NCBI RefSeq assembly: GCF_027587025.1
Contig: NZ_JAPPTI010000001.1
Location: 620,001 to 684,000, forward strand
Origin: Vibrio sp. LaRot3
Lineage (GTDB): Bacteria; Pseudomonadota; Gammaproteobacteria; Enterobacterales; Vibrionaceae
Length of the DNA: 64,000 nt
Direction of reading: 5' to 3'
Every line of letters begins with the position of its first letter. The first letter of the stretch is position 1. The notes beneath the pieces were generated by a model. It was not told the origin of the DNA, made no database searches, and was given only the letters and a program-made list of their open reading frames with translations. Below are positions 55,480 to 64,000 of the stretch, in pieces. The translations under genes were made by a program, and so were the position numbers.

Positions 55480-56670
55480 TTATAGAACCGCAGCGATACC
55501 TTTACATAGTGGTAGCATGTTGTTTTTGGTCATGCCCGCTACGCTGATACGGCCAGAGCCAACAATGTAAATACCGAACTCTTCTTTTAGACGGTTTACT
55601 TGATCTTTTGTTAGACCAGAGAACGAGAACATACCGTTTTGACGTTCAATGAAGCTAAAGTCTGCATCGACACCTTGCTCTTTTAATGTAGCGACAAACA
55701 GTTCACGCATCTCTTGAATGCGGTCACGCATTTCTTTTACTTCTGCTTCCCATTCTGCACGAAGATCGGCATCGTTCAAAATATATGTCACAACTGCACT
55801 GCCGTGCGCTGGTGGGTTTGAGTAGATAGAGCGAATGATGGCTTTAACTTGAGAGAACGCAGTGGTTGCTGTTTCTTCACTTTCTGCCACTAGCGTGAAC
55901 GCGCCGACACGCTCGTTGTAAAGGCCGAAGTTTTTAGAGAATGAGCTAGCAACTAGGATCTCTTTGTTGTACTTAGCAAAAGTACGAAGACCAGCGGCAT
56001 CTTCTTCAACACCCGTTGCAAAACCTTGGTATGCGAAGTCAAACAGAGGTAGAAGTTGTTTTTCAGCAATCAGTTTTGCCAATGTTTCCCATTCGTCAGC
56101 TGTTGGATCGATACCTGTTGGGTTATGGCAGCAGCCGTGAAGAAGAACGATATCACCTGCGTTTGCTTTCTCTAAATCAGCCAGCATCGCTGAAAAGTCT
56201 TTGTCTTTCGTTTCAGCGTTGTAGTAGCTGTATTGCGCGGTTTCAATACCAGCAGCGGTAAATACGCCATTATGGTTCGCCCAAGTTGGGTTACTGATCC
56301 AAATCTTCACATCGCCTAGTTGGCGTTTAATGAACTCGCCAGCAACGCGAAGAGCGCCAGTACCACCGGGAGCTTGTGCGGTTTTCGCACGTTTAGAGGT
56401 GACGATTTCTGCTTGTTCACCGAATAGTAGTTTTTGTACTGCTAGGCCGTATTCCGCCGTACCTTCGATCGTTAGGTATGACTTGGTTTTTTCGGTTTCA
56501 ACCAGTGCTGCTTCTGCTTTTTTTACTGTAGCGAGGACGGGTGTTTCACCTTGCTCGTTTTTGTAAATGCCAACACCTAAGTTGATCTTTTCAGCGCGCG
56601 CGTCTTTTTTAAACTCTTCAGTAAGCCCGAGAATAGGGTCTGCTGGTGCAGCTACTACTTTTTCAAACAT
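55480..56670 (-). CDS. aspC: Aspartate aminotransferase
   Basis: 396 residues, the length of E. coli AspC. The PLP lysine is in [15 protein letters not shown] near residue 246. Other motifs are [16 protein letters not shown] near 32, [12 protein letters not shown] near 100, [12 protein letters not shown] near 126 and [13 protein letters not shown] near 177. It moves the amino group between aspartate and 2-oxoglutarate. The start is [13 protein letters not shown]. It is a single gene with its own terminator. Confidence 0.96.
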   Translation of the reverse strand: MFEKVVAAPADPILGLTEEFKKDARAEKINLGVGIYKNEQGETPVLATVKKAEAALVETEKTKSYLTIEGTAEYGLAVQKLLFGEQAEIVTSKRAKTAQAPGGTGALRVAGEFIKRQLGDVKIWISNPTWANHNGVFTAAGIETAQYSYYNAETKDKDFSAMLADLEKANAGDIVLLHGCCHNPTGIDPTADEWETLAKLIAEKQLLPLFDFAYQGFATGVEEDAAGLRTFAKYNKEILVASSFSKNFGLYNERVGAFTLVAESEETATTAFSQVKAIIRSIYSNPPAHGSAVVTYILNDADLRAEWEAEVKEMRDRIQEMRELFVATLKEQGVDADFSFIERQNGMFSFSGLTKDQVNRLKEEFGIYIVGSGRISVAGMTKNNMLPLCKGIAAVL

Positions 56671-57295
56671 AATCGTCATCCATGTAAAGTCGAAGGGAAA
56701 AATACTTCGAATATTTATACCTTTATGAAGCCATACTGACAACAGCTAGCACAAATAAAATGCAAATTTATTCATTAGTCTGCTTTGTTTTCGGATTAAG
56801 GGGGGAATTTATCTATTTGCATAGCAGTGATTTATCCAATTACTCGTAACTTTTCCATCACTTTTAAAGTTTTAGTTATAAGCAGTTTTTGCAGAAAACT
56901 CAGGGTTAAGGCCATATCCCATCGGGGATTTTGGTGTATCTATAAGGAATGGTTATGGGGTGAAAAGCTCAGTTTTACTTGATTGACGTACAACAGCTAA
57001 ATAGCTCACTGCTTTTGGGAGCTAAATTGAGGGACGGTTAGTCATTTTGAGCTAGAGTTTATAGCAAAGGGATGAAGAAGTTTGAGCAAAGGAAGCGGGC
57101 TTACGCGCCCAAGGCCGAAATGATTAAGTGCAACTTGTTGCTTTAACACTTTTTAGGCATTCACCTTAATTTATAACTGTATTATACTGAACGCGATACC
57201 TTGGAGTGCTCATAAGTTACTGATTAAAAAGAAATAGATTTAATTTAAAAATAGAGTTTATTGGGTATAAATACCAAATAGAGTTAGGAGTCGTA
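56671..57295. other. Long divergent intergenic region between aspC and the TetR gene
   Basis: 625 bases with no convincing gene. It is AT-rich and holds short inverted repeats (for example gctaaatagc near 56997) but no clear operator. The TetR gene probably has its promoter in the right half, with a TATACT-like element near 57184. A small RNA cannot be excluded. Confidence 0.55.
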
Positions 57296-57802
57296 ATGCC
57301 GAGGATTTCACAGAAAGAGAAGGATCGTAATAAAGCACAGTTTGATGCAATGATCGTTGATTTGTTTATTACTAAAGGTTGGGATTATATCACCCATCGC
57401 AGTGTTGCCGATGCTTGTGGTGTGCCTAAGACCACCATGCAGAATTACTATCCAACCAAGGAAGATTTTGGCGTAGTGATTACGAAGAAATTTCGTAAAA
57501 TTAGCGGAGAAAAGTTCGATAAAACAAGTGTCGAAGGATTTCGTCAATCCTGGTTCTCACTCATTAACAAAGATGAGATGTTTGAGCAATTGGTTCGAAT
57601 TTATATTAGTGTGATCATGAGTGGTAAAGACAGTGAAGATGCATTAGAACCGCTGCTCAAACTTAGAAAAAATATGATGAAGCACATGAGTAAGCATGAT
57701 GCTGAAATGGCGATTTCAGAGATGCTTGGTGGTGTGTTGGTTCATAAAGCGCTACTAAAGTACGATGGTAGCCAATGGTGCAACGAAGAAAACCATGCTT
57801 AA
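57296..57802 (+). CDS. TetR/AcrR family transcriptional regulator
   Basis: 168 residues, a short member. The N-terminal helix-turn-helix is clear: IVDLFITKGWDYITHRSVAD, then ACGVPKTTMQNYYPTKEDF (residues about 20-60). The C-terminal ligand part is helical and shorter than usual. It is not the LuxR/HapR or LuxT protein by its sequence. The ligand and targets are unknown. The large upstream gap suggests its own regulated promoter. AGGAG precedes the ATG. Confidence 0.82.
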   Translation: MPRISQKEKDRNKAQFDAMIVDLFITKGWDYITHRSVADACGVPKTTMQNYYPTKEDFGVVITKKFRKISGEKFDKTSVEGFRQSWFSLINKDEMFEQLVRIYISVIMSGKDSEDALEPLLKLRKNMMKHMSKHDAEMAISEMLGGVLVHKALLKYDGSQWCNEENHA

Positions 57803-57878
57803 TGGGTGCTGGTACTGATTAAGCATTTGCTCTATTTATAAATTCAACTTTTAAGTTGTGCGGAATGACCCTATAGAG

Positions 57879-57916
57879 AAAAGCCTCAAGAGTTTGTGTA
57901 ATTCTTGAGGCTTTTT
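57879..57916. terminator. Bidirectional terminator
   Basis: The arms aagcctcaaga and tcttgaggctt form an 11-bp stem, followed by TTT on the plus side. It serves the TetR gene and the small convergent gene. Confidence 0.8.
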
Positions 57917-57937
57917 AGATTTTTAATTCACCACGGA

Positions 57938-58237
57938 TTATTTTTTAAGGTCAATTTCTGATTCGTGAGCATTTGTCTCGAAATCTGGGTTTGATGACAT
58001 CTTATCACTTGCCCATTTATTCAAATGACTCAAAATCGCTTTTACCGCGTGCTTTTGAGTTGGAGCTTCATCCGTTTTCACCGCAATTTCTTCTTTAGGG
58101 TGTGTTCCGGTTGCATCTTCAGCAATGTGCAGCCAATCAGGGTGCCAGTAGTACGGTTGGCCTGAAGGGGTAGACCATGTGTGCACGCCGTTGGTTTCAC
58201 CTTTATATTCGATATTGGATTCGTCGTATTTTTTCAT
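57938..58237 (-). CDS. Small hypothetical protein
   Basis: 99 residues, no signal peptide. The first half (NGVHTWSTPSGQPYYWHPDWLH) is rich in Trp and Tyr. The second half is helical and charged. Family not recognised. The start is ATG at 58237 behind GGTGAGAA; an ATG four codons upstream is possible. Single gene. Confidence 0.65.
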   Translation of the reverse strand: MKKYDESNIEYKGETNGVHTWSTPSGQPYYWHPDWLHIAEDATGTHPKEEIAVKTDEAPTQKHAVKAILSHLNKWASDKMSSNPDFETNAHESEIDLKK

Positions 58238-58450
58238 TGTTATTCTCACCAGTTATTTGCTGACTTTATTGACCAACCTTGGTCTCGTTAGCGCAAGCGT
58301 ATTAAACGATAGGTTAATTATAGAACCTGAGCTAAATGTAATATACGTTGTGAGAAAGAAAGTGATCTCATAGCCATTATTGAAGTTTGTTGACTAAGAG
58401 TAGGGGAATAGTAACTAAAGCTGTGGATTGGCGAACGTAGCATAACAAAA

Positions 58451-58474
58451 AAAGCCCTCTAAAAAGAGGGCTTT
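58451..58474 (-). terminator. Terminator of asnS
   Basis: The arms aaagccctct and agagggcttt form a 10-bp stem with a 4-base loop, followed by TTTT on the minus strand. Confidence 0.88.
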
Positions 58475-58495
58475 AAATAGTCTTATTCGTTCAGA

Positions 58496-59896
58496 TTAGA
58501 AGTTAGCTGAACGTGGAGTACGTGGGAATGGAATCACGTCACGAACGTTACCCATACCTGTTACGTAAGACACTAGACGCTCGAAACCTAGACCAAAACC
58601 AGCGTGTGGCACTGTGCCGTAGCGGCGTAGGTCGCGGTACCAGTTCATGTGCTCTGGGTCGATGCCGATTTCACGCATGCGATCATCTAGAACGTCTAGA
58701 CGTTCTTCACGCTGTGAACCACCGATGATTTCACCGATGCCCGGTGCAAGAACGTCCATAGCTGCAACTGTCTTACCGTCGTCGTTTAGACGCATGTAGA
58801 AAGCTTTGATATCTTTCGGGTAGTTCTTAACGATAACTGGTGCTTTGAAGTGCTCTTCAGCTAGGTAACGTTCATGCTCAGAAGACATGTCGATGCCCCA
58901 TTCAACAGGGAACTCAAACTCTTTACCAGAATCTAGAAGAATTTGGATTGCATCTGTGTAGTCAACTTGTGCGAAGTCAGAAGAAACAAATTGCTCTAGG
59001 CGAGTGATTGCTTCTTTATCGATGCGTTGAGCGAAGAACTCAAGGTCATCACGACACTCTTCAAGTGCAGCTTTGAATACGTACTTCAGCATATCTTCAG
59101 ACAGCTTAGCGATGTCTTCTAGATCTGCGAACGCTACTTCAGGCTCAACCATCCAGAATTCCGCTAGGTGGCGGCTAGTGTTTGAGTTTTCAGCACGGAA
59201 AGTAGGGCCGAATGTGTAAACTTTGCTTAGCGCACAAGCATACGCTTCGCCGTTAAGCTGACCAGATACCGTTAGGAAGGTTTCTTTACCGAAGAAGTCT
59301 TCGTTGTAGTCCACTTTACCTTCTTCTGTGCGAGGTAGGTTTTCCATGTCTAGCGTAGATACGCGGAACATTTCACCAGCACCTTCTGCATCAGAAGCTG
59401 TGATTAGTGGCGCAGAAACCCAAAAGTAACCCTGCTCGTGGTAGAAGCGGTGGATTGCTTGAGATAGACAGTTACGTACACGTGCTACCGCACCAATGAC
59501 GTTAGTGCGCGGACGTAAGTGCGCCACTTCACGTAGGTACTCAATAGAGTGACGAGTTTTTGCCATTGGGTAAGTATCTGCGTCTTCAACCCAGCCCACA
59601 ACTTTAACGTCAGTGGCTGCTAGCTCGAAGTCTTGACCTTTAGCAGGAGACTCTACAATCTTACCAGTTACTTCAACAGAGCAGCCTGTGGTTAGCTTAA
59701 GTACTTCGTCTTCGTAATTATTTAGATTATTTGGGACCACGGCCTGAATCGGGTCGAAACAAGAGCCGTCATAAATGGCAAGGAAAGAGATTCCAGCTTT
59801 GGAATCACGACGTGAACGAATCCAGCCGCGAACAGTGACTTCACTGTCTACTGCTAGCTTACCGCTCAAAACGTCTGTTACAGGCGCGTAAGTCAT
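58496..59896 (-). CDS. asnS: Asparaginyl-tRNA synthetase
   Basis: 466 residues, the same length as E. coli AsnS. An N-terminal OB-fold anticodon domain ([17 protein letters not shown] near residue 24) is followed by a class II catalytic domain: [20 protein letters not shown] near 140, motif 2 [17 protein letters not shown] near 220 and motif 3 [13 protein letters not shown] near 434. It charges tRNA-Asn. The ATG at 59896 fits the family; a longer in-frame start lies 18 bases upstream. The leader carries a terminator-like structure. Confidence 0.97.
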   Translation of the reverse strand: MTYAPVTDVLSGKLAVDSEVTVRGWIRSRRDSKAGISFLAIYDGSCFDPIQAVVPNNLNNYEDEVLKLTTGCSVEVTGKIVESPAKGQDFELAATDVKVVGWVEDADTYPMAKTRHSIEYLREVAHLRPRTNVIGAVARVRNCLSQAIHRFYHEQGYFWVSAPLITASDAEGAGEMFRVSTLDMENLPRTEEGKVDYNEDFFGKETFLTVSGQLNGEAYACALSKVYTFGPTFRAENSNTSRHLAEFWMVEPEVAFADLEDIAKLSEDMLKYVFKAALEECRDDLEFFAQRIDKEAITRLEQFVSSDFAQVDYTDAIQILLDSGKEFEFPVEWGIDMSSEHERYLAEEHFKAPVIVKNYPKDIKAFYMRLNDDGKTVAAMDVLAPGIGEIIGGSQREERLDVLDDRMREIGIDPEHMNWYRDLRRYGTVPHAGFGLGFERLVSYVTGMGNVRDVIPFPRTPRSANF

Positions 59897-59927
59897 GTTT
59901 AAAATAATCTCCATTGAGGTAAAAATT

Positions 59928-59994
59928 CAACCCAATGTCTTTGGCGACGATTTATGGTTGGATGTGGCCAAAAATTCGTCAAAACATTGGGTTG
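59928..59994 (-). promoter_or_regulatory. Stem in the asnS leader, terminator-like
   Basis: On the minus strand the arms CAACCCAATGT (59984-59994) and ACATTGGGTTG (59928-59938) are perfect complements, with an inner GACGA/TCGTC stem or, instead, a TTTGGC/GCCAAA stem. A run AATTTTT follows the outer stem, so it may act as an intrinsic terminator or antiterminator switch 31 bases before the asnS ATG. Confidence 0.5.
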
Positions 59995-60020
59995 GCGATA
60001 TTTTTTAATCGAACCTCCAT
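59979..60020 (-). CDS. Possible 13-residue asnS leader peptide
   Basis: A minus-strand frame of 14 codons, MEVRLKNIANPMF, runs into the first arm of the asnS leader stem. Two of its residues are Asn (positions 7 and 10). An AGG site lies about 4 bases before the ATG. It may sense charged tRNA-Asn, but chance cannot be excluded. Confidence 0.3.
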   Translation of the reverse strand: MEVRLKNIANPMF

Positions 60021-60230
60021 ATTACCTGTCAAATCCAATGCTTCAACCTTTATTGTCAAAATGCTTGCGATAATTTCATTATTTTCAGTGATGGCTTTGT
60101 TTTATGAGTAGAAACTGGACGAAATCGAGCTTGAGCAATCGATGAAATAAGGGGATGTGGGGAGATTGACTTGTCAGCACTGGTTGAAATCCTTAGTATT
60201 GCGTCACTTTTATAAAGCCTGAGAATTAAG

Positions 60231-60593
60231 ATGAAAACAGAATTGTACAAAGAGTTTATGTTTGAGGCCGCTCACCACTTGCCTCACGTTCCAGAAGGGC
60301 ACAAATGTGGTCGTCTGCACGGGCACTCTTTTTTAGTTCGTCTTTATGTAGAAGGCGAAGTTGATCCCCATACAGGCTGGGTAGTGGACTTTGCTGAAAT
60401 CAAAGCGGCGTTTAAACCTATATACAACCGCTTAGATCACTACTATTTGAATGACATTGAAGGTCTTGAAAACCCGACCAGCGAAGTGCTAGCAAAGTGG
60501 ATTTGGCAGCAGCTAAAACCATCACTGCCACTGTTAAGCAAAGTGGAAATTAAAGAAACTTGCACCGCAGGTTGTATTTACAAAGGCGAGTAA
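60231..60593 (+). CDS. queD: 6-carboxytetrahydropterin synthase
   Basis: 120 residues, a full-length QueD. Zinc ligands and active site: [20 protein letters not shown] with His and Cys near 13-27, HGHSF near 31 and the catalytic Glu in EIKETCTAG near 108. It makes 6-carboxytetrahydropterin from dihydroneopterin triphosphate, the first committed step to queuosine. It is a single gene; no preQ1 riboswitch was seen. Confidence 0.96.
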   Translation: MKTELYKEFMFEAAHHLPHVPEGHKCGRLHGHSFLVRLYVEGEVDPHTGWVVDFAEIKAAFKPIYNRLDHYYLNDIEGLENPTSEVLAKWIWQQLKPSLPLLSKVEIKETCTAGCIYKGE

Positions 60594-60612
60594 TTCTTTG
60601 CCGCATTAGATA

Positions 60613-60641
60613 AAAAAGCCAATCGAGAGATTGGCTTTTTT
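60613..60641 (+). terminator. Terminator of queD
   Basis: The arms agccaatc and gattggct form an 8-bp stem with a GAGA loop, flanked by A's and followed by TTTTT. It lies between convergent genes and can work both ways. Confidence 0.88.
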
Positions 60642-60665
60642 CGTTTAAGGGTTACGCGCTTTTTA

Positions 60666-61595
60666 TTATCGACACACTGAGCGAGCCATACGTGTATAGG
60701 TGTGGCGTACACCACGAATGGTAATGCTGTACTCGCGAATGTTTTCTGGTGCGGCAATACCAATCGCGCAGCCAGTGTCGCCAATATGATGTAGGTCTGC
60801 GCCAGCCATCTTACTCATTAACGCGATTTGGCGGATGGTTTCAATACCAGCCCCTTCTTGCGATGTGCCAATTGCCGTCATCGCCATAATGCCAATATCA
60901 TGTGCGTAATCGATCAGGCTGGCAGCATATTCCGTCGTGATGCCTGCGACTGTACCCGGCGCAGGAATCAACACAATATCTACGCCATTGTCGGCAAACT
61001 CTTTAACATCCTCTTTGGTGATGATTTTCTCGCTGCCAGAGCGAAGAATGCCAGCAGCATGCATTTTGCCCGCAATTAATACCATGTCTTTGCCAACCGA
61101 CGCTCGGATAGATTTCAGACTGTGTGAGATGGCTTCGTTACTCACACCATTGCCCGGGTTACCTGTCACGGTAATAAAGCGCGCGCCCATGTCATACAGT
61201 TTTTTGGCGTTTTTCCCGGTGGCTAAACGACCAGCGGATACCTGCCAGAACTCTTGGTGGGTTGGCTCAAAGTCAGGGGCAACCGCTTCAAGGTTAACGC
61301 CAACTGCACGGCCAGTATAATGCGCCAATTCAGAGAGTAAGTTTTGAGGCTCGATGCTGTCAGGCATACCTTTGATTTCAGGTTTGTCCGCATCGAACAG
61401 GTTGAGTAGAAGTAAGTCAGCACCTTGGCTCGCGGCTAATTCTGCGTTGCTGACTGAGAGCAGCATTGGCTGTAACGCGCCAATAGTTTCGGCCATGATG
61501 ATGCGACCTTCACTCATGCGAAGAGAGTCTAGGAGAGATTGGCCTTGAAGCTGTTTGATTTCTGAAGCTGAACAATCTAAATATCTTTTTGTCAT
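60666..61595 (-). CDS. TIM-barrel protein of unknown function (DUF7916-like)
   Basis: 309 residues. The beta/alpha-barrel pattern is plain: GADLLLLNLFD near 60, GVNLEAVAPD near 98, FITVTGNPGNGVSN near 143, MVLIAGKMHAAG near 169, VDIVLIPAPGTVAGI near 200 and ADLHHIGDTGCAIG near 266. Such proteins have been named haloacid dehalogenase-like, without HAD motifs here, so I do not accept that name. A phosphate-binding or isomerase-like role is possible. AAGGA lies before the ATG. Single gene. Confidence 0.75.
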   Translation of the reverse strand: MTKRYLDCSASEIKQLQGQSLLDSLRMSEGRIIMAETIGALQPMLLSVSNAELAASQGADLLLLNLFDADKPEIKGMPDSIEPQNLLSELAHYTGRAVGVNLEAVAPDFEPTHQEFWQVSAGRLATGKNAKKLYDMGARFITVTGNPGNGVSNEAISHSLKSIRASVGKDMVLIAGKMHAAGILRSGSEKIITKEDVKEFADNGVDIVLIPAPGTVAGITTEYAASLIDYAHDIGIMAMTAIGTSQEGAGIETIRQIALMSKMAGADLHHIGDTGCAIGIAAPENIREYSITIRGVRHTYTRMARSVCR

Positions 61596-61769
61596 AACGA
61601 ATCCTTAATGCACCATAACGCTCATTAGCCAAATAGCTAATGGCTTAGGTAAATGAAAACTGCCAAAAGGGTAGCAACTCCCAGCATGTTATTCTGAATT
61701 AGAAATGACTTTTTGGAACTGGGCGACAGAGTCAAAAATCTTAACTTGATCTTAATGGAATCAGAGGCG

Positions 61770-62216
61770 TTAAGGGAGCTGAATACCGGCTATTGCAAAG
61801 CGGGCATAAGGATCGCGGGTGGTACTGGTATACCACTCCTTTGGCATTGAATCCGCAAGGCCAAGCTGGCGTAAGGTTTGTTTTTGTTGTTTGGTAATGA
61901 CAGCAAAATCAAGCAGGCTATCAAGGACTCGACGCGTCGACTGTCGGTTTAATTCACCATCGCGCTCATAGCGTTTTAGCTCGCCAATAATAACGGTTAA
62001 GGGCACGATAGGCTCAAGTTCCGCATGTTTAATCGATGTGCAGCCATCGGCTTTTGCTGCAGATAAACGTGCGGTTTCCCAATCCGGTTTACCTTGCTTT
62101 GATAGGTAGCCTTCGCGAAAGCAATAATAGTTAAATAGAAACCGCTCGACCATTACCCAACGCTGGGCTGAAAGCTCTAGCCATAGGTGTTCAAACTCGA
62201 TATCCAAATCAGTCAT
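61770..62216 (-). CDS. Hypothetical protein, coupled to the MATE gene
   Basis: 148 residues, mostly helical, no signal peptide. Begins MTDLDIEFEHLWLELSAQRW. The segment HAELEPIVPLTVIIGELKRYERDGELNRQS looks like a DNA- or protein-binding helix set, but I recognise no family. Its ATG overlaps the MATE stop by 4 bases (ATGA), so it is translated with the transporter. It may be a regulator or partner of it (inference). Confidence 0.7.
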   Translation of the reverse strand: MTDLDIEFEHLWLELSAQRWVMVERFLFNYYCFREGYLSKQGKPDWETARLSAAKADGCTSIKHAELEPIVPLTVIIGELKRYERDGELNRQSTRRVLDSLLDFAVITKQQKQTLRQLGLADSMPKEWYTSTTRDPYARFAIAGIQLP

Positions 62217-63550
62217 GAGTTAGCCTGCACATGGCTTATTGGTTGATGTTTATGCAGTGCTTTTAACAGCAAGGCCAGTAGCATAATGCCTGTTGCTCCT
62301 AGCCCAATACCGATCCCTGCCCAGATGCCCATGAGATCGAAGTGACTTGCGAGCCACCAAGCGGCAGGTATGCCAATTACCCAGTAGCCGATAGCAGTAA
62401 TTATCGTTGGACCGACGACGATTTTCATACCTCGAAGTAGGTTGATGGCGAGTAACTGCCATGCGTCGACAATAAATGATAGCGCAACCACCCACAGAAC
62501 GCTGGCGAGCAGTGTGGTGAGCGCATTATCAAGGCTAAATAGGTTGGCAATAAATTGCGGCCAAATGATAAAACCTGCGGCGATGATGATGCTGATGACT
62601 GAGGTTAAAAAGAAGCTGCGTTTTACCGTCAGCTTAATTGCAGGGTAATCTTCCGCGCCATATTGCTGTCCGACTAAAATCGCCGCCGCTTGCGAGAAAC
62701 CAAAATTGACATTCCACGTAAAGCTTAAACATTGTAGCAGTATTTGATGTAGCGCTAATGAAGCAACGCCAATCATACCTGCCATTAATGTTCCGCCGTA
62801 AATTAGGCCGTGTTCTAACAGCGCCGCAAGTGCGATAGGTAGCCCCATGCCCAGTAGCGGCAGCATGGAAGAAAAAGAGTATTCATGAAGGTTGAGCCAA
62901 GGTGCAAATTCTTTGTACTCGTCGCGGCTAAATACCCAGCAGGCGTAAAGCACAGTTGTGATGGCAGCAGCTAATGCAGTGCCAGCCCCTAGACCAGATA
63001 ACCCGAAACCAAAGTTAAATGCGAGCACGTAGCTGATGGGTACATTGAGTAACACCGTCGCGACAGAGACCACCATAATGGAACGAACATTACCAAAGGC
63101 GCTGGTGAGACCTCTCAATACCAACATTAGGAGGGACGGAAGCATAGCCCATTTTAATGCGCCAATATATTGCATTGCAGGGTCAATGAGTTCGGTTGGC
63201 TGTTTGGCCAACGTCAGTAATTCTGGAGCCCATATAAAGCTGATGGTCAGCAGTGAAGAAAGAATAACGGATAGCAGTACTGCGCCTTTAACGTTGAGGC
63301 GGATTTGTTGATTACCAAAGTCAGGGCGAGCGACCCTCTGACCATAGGCAATTGCAATGAGGTTTGCGACACAGCCGATAGTGCTTCCGGCAATAATAAA
63401 CACAAAGGTATAAATAGATGCCCCTAAACCGCCTGCGGCGAGAGCCGCGATGCTCAGTTGGGACATCATCCAGACATCAGTAAGCACTAATGCCATAGCA
63501 ATCAGTTGAGAGATGATCAGTGGGAAAGCGAGTGAAAGTATTTTATTCAA
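62213..63550 (-). CDS. MATE family multidrug/cation antiporter
   Basis: 445 residues with 12 membrane helices in two halves. MATE hallmarks are an N-terminal LAFPLIISQLIAMALVLTDVWMMSQL and, in the first half, SQLSIAALAAGGLGASIY; LRGLTSAFGNVRSIM follows in the fourth helix region. It exports drugs or cationic dyes using Na+ or H+. The start is TTG at 63550 with GAG about 8 bases upstream; no ATG lies closer to the first helix. Confidence 0.9.
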   Translation of the reverse strand: MNKILSLAFPLIISQLIAMALVLTDVWMMSQLSIAALAAGGLGASIYTFVFIIAGSTIGCVANLIAIAYGQRVARPDFGNQQIRLNVKGAVLLSVILSSLLTISFIWAPELLTLAKQPTELIDPAMQYIGALKWAMLPSLLMLVLRGLTSAFGNVRSIMVVSVATVLLNVPISYVLAFNFGFGLSGLGAGTALAAAITTVLYACWVFSRDEYKEFAPWLNLHEYSFSSMLPLLGMGLPIALAALLEHGLIYGGTLMAGMIGVASLALHQILLQCLSFTWNVNFGFSQAAAILVGQQYGAEDYPAIKLTVKRSFFLTSVISIIIAAGFIIWPQFIANLFSLDNALTTLLASVLWVVALSFIVDAWQLLAINLLRGMKIVVGPTIITAIGYWVIGIPAAWWLASHFDLMGIWAGIGIGLGATGIMLLALLLKALHKHQPISHVQANS

Positions 63551-63821
63551 AGGATTGCTCTAAGATTAGTGAATTATTTTGTCTACTTTTTGAGACATTT
63601 AACTGCATTCTGCGCTGTGATTCAAATGACTTTTATCCTAAATTTTGTTCGCTTTTCATTCTGCGGGAATCAAGCCGGCTTAGGCTGTTCTCCACGCTTG
63701 GTATTGTCTTGGTAGTTATACGGTAAACTGAGGGTTTTAGGGGGTTCGGTAGAAGTGTAAATTGACGTTGTCAACCATTTCTATAATGGATGCTATATGC
63801 TAAACCGGTTATTTTTTCGAC
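63551..63821. other. Divergent intergenic region at the right end
   Basis: 271 bases between the MATE gene and a plus-strand frame cut by the window edge. A TATAAT lies at 63782-63787 with TTGACG 14 bases before it, a spacing too short for a good sigma-70 promoter. Nothing else was seen. Confidence 0.45.
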
Positions 63822-64000
63822 ATGCGTCTATTAATTGGCCACGAGTTAGTAAAAGCGCTTGCTGAGTTCGGGCTCAATATTGATCCTTATCACGATTTTG
63901 AATTCGATACAGTTAAGGACAACGTAATGGAATCGCCGTTTGACCACCAAACTCAGCAAGATATTGGTGATCGGCAAGTGATAGCACTGATGTGCGTCGG
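63822..64000 (+). CDS. Open reading frame cut by the window end
   Basis: 59 visible residues, MRLLIGHELVKALAEFGLNI and on, without a stop before the edge. It has no signal peptide and no family I recognise; the first 20 residues look helical. No clear ribosome site is visible, so the start may differ. Codon use looks like that of the neighbours. Confidence 0.42.
   Translation, partial: MRLLIGHELVKALAEFGLNIDPYHDFEFDTVKDNVMESPFDHQTQQDIGDRQVIALMCV

Larger units (their letters stand above)
59897..60230. other. Divergent region between asnS and queD, with the asnS leader
   Basis: 334 bases. The left third is the asnS 5' leader on the minus strand, with a strong stem and a mini open frame. The right part should hold the asnS and queD promoters; a TTGAAG and TAATAT pair 16 bases apart on the minus strand is a candidate for asnS. 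Confidence 0.55.

Noticed and set aside
60100..60230. preQ1 riboswitch before queD
   Set aside because: No preQ1-type loop or conserved A-rich tail was seen.
63796..63870. Alternative start ATG CTA AAC for the last gene
   Set aside because: It is in another frame and meets a stop after about 22 codons.

Overview
The window looks like a stretch of the large chromosome of a Vibrio or close Vibrionaceae relative. The case rests on gene content and order: a trp operon with a Trp-rich leader peptide, split trpG and trpD, fused trpCF, and rnm-yciO-rluB diverging from it; cydDC next to trxB; maeA, aspC, asnS and queD; a MipA/OmpV protein; and many small lineage-type proteins (DUF2760, DUF2726, DUF2797, DUF3392). 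The species cannot be named from this alone. No rRNA, tRNA, insertion sequence, prophage or CRISPR array was seen. Nearly all DNA is coding, and most gene ends carry hairpin terminators.

Layout. 1-2 kb: the edge of an ABC transporter with a periplasmic protein, then a Tag-like glycosylase. 2-8.6 kb: a minus-strand set of DUF2760 protein, two Hsp70-type ATPases, a small secreted Cys/His protein and a DsbA paralogue, with a heat-shock-like promoter candidate upstream. 8.9-14.6 kb: a DEDDh exonuclease, DUF2726 and TerB proteins, a PhoD-like phosphatase and a MipA-type barrel. 14.7-19.3 kb: hrpA and a small porin. 19.4-21.7 kb: an accessory phospholipid set resembling ynbAB plus a PlsC-type acyltransferase. 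22-24.2 kb: a ClpP-fold secreted protein and a dicarboxylate/amino-acid symporter with a PurR-like operator in its upstream region.

24.5-34.3 kb: the complete trpEGD(CF)BA operon with promoter, TrpR operator, leader and attenuator, then divergent rnm, yciO and rluB. 34.4-38.9 kb: a YihX-like phosphatase and a tight six-gene operon of unrecognised secreted and membrane proteins led by an LprI-like protein. 39.2-43.8 kb: cydDC and trxB. 44.2-51.5 kb: a 2OG-Fe dioxygenase overlapping a class V PLP enzyme, a DUF2797 protein, a membrane diguanylate cyclase, DUF3392-sanA and maeA. 51.7-64 kb: an HrpB-like helicase, small unknowns, aspC, a TetR regulator, asnS with a structured leader, queD, a TIM-barrel protein, a MATE exporter with an overlapping small gene, and an open frame cut by the window edge.

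The best candidates for undescribed biology are the Hsp70/Hsp70/DUF2760 operon, the six-gene envelope operon at 35.5-38.9 kb, the dioxygenase/PLP enzyme pair, and the asnS leader, which has a mini-ORF overlapping a terminator-like stem. Family names come from recognising motifs by eye. No database search was run.
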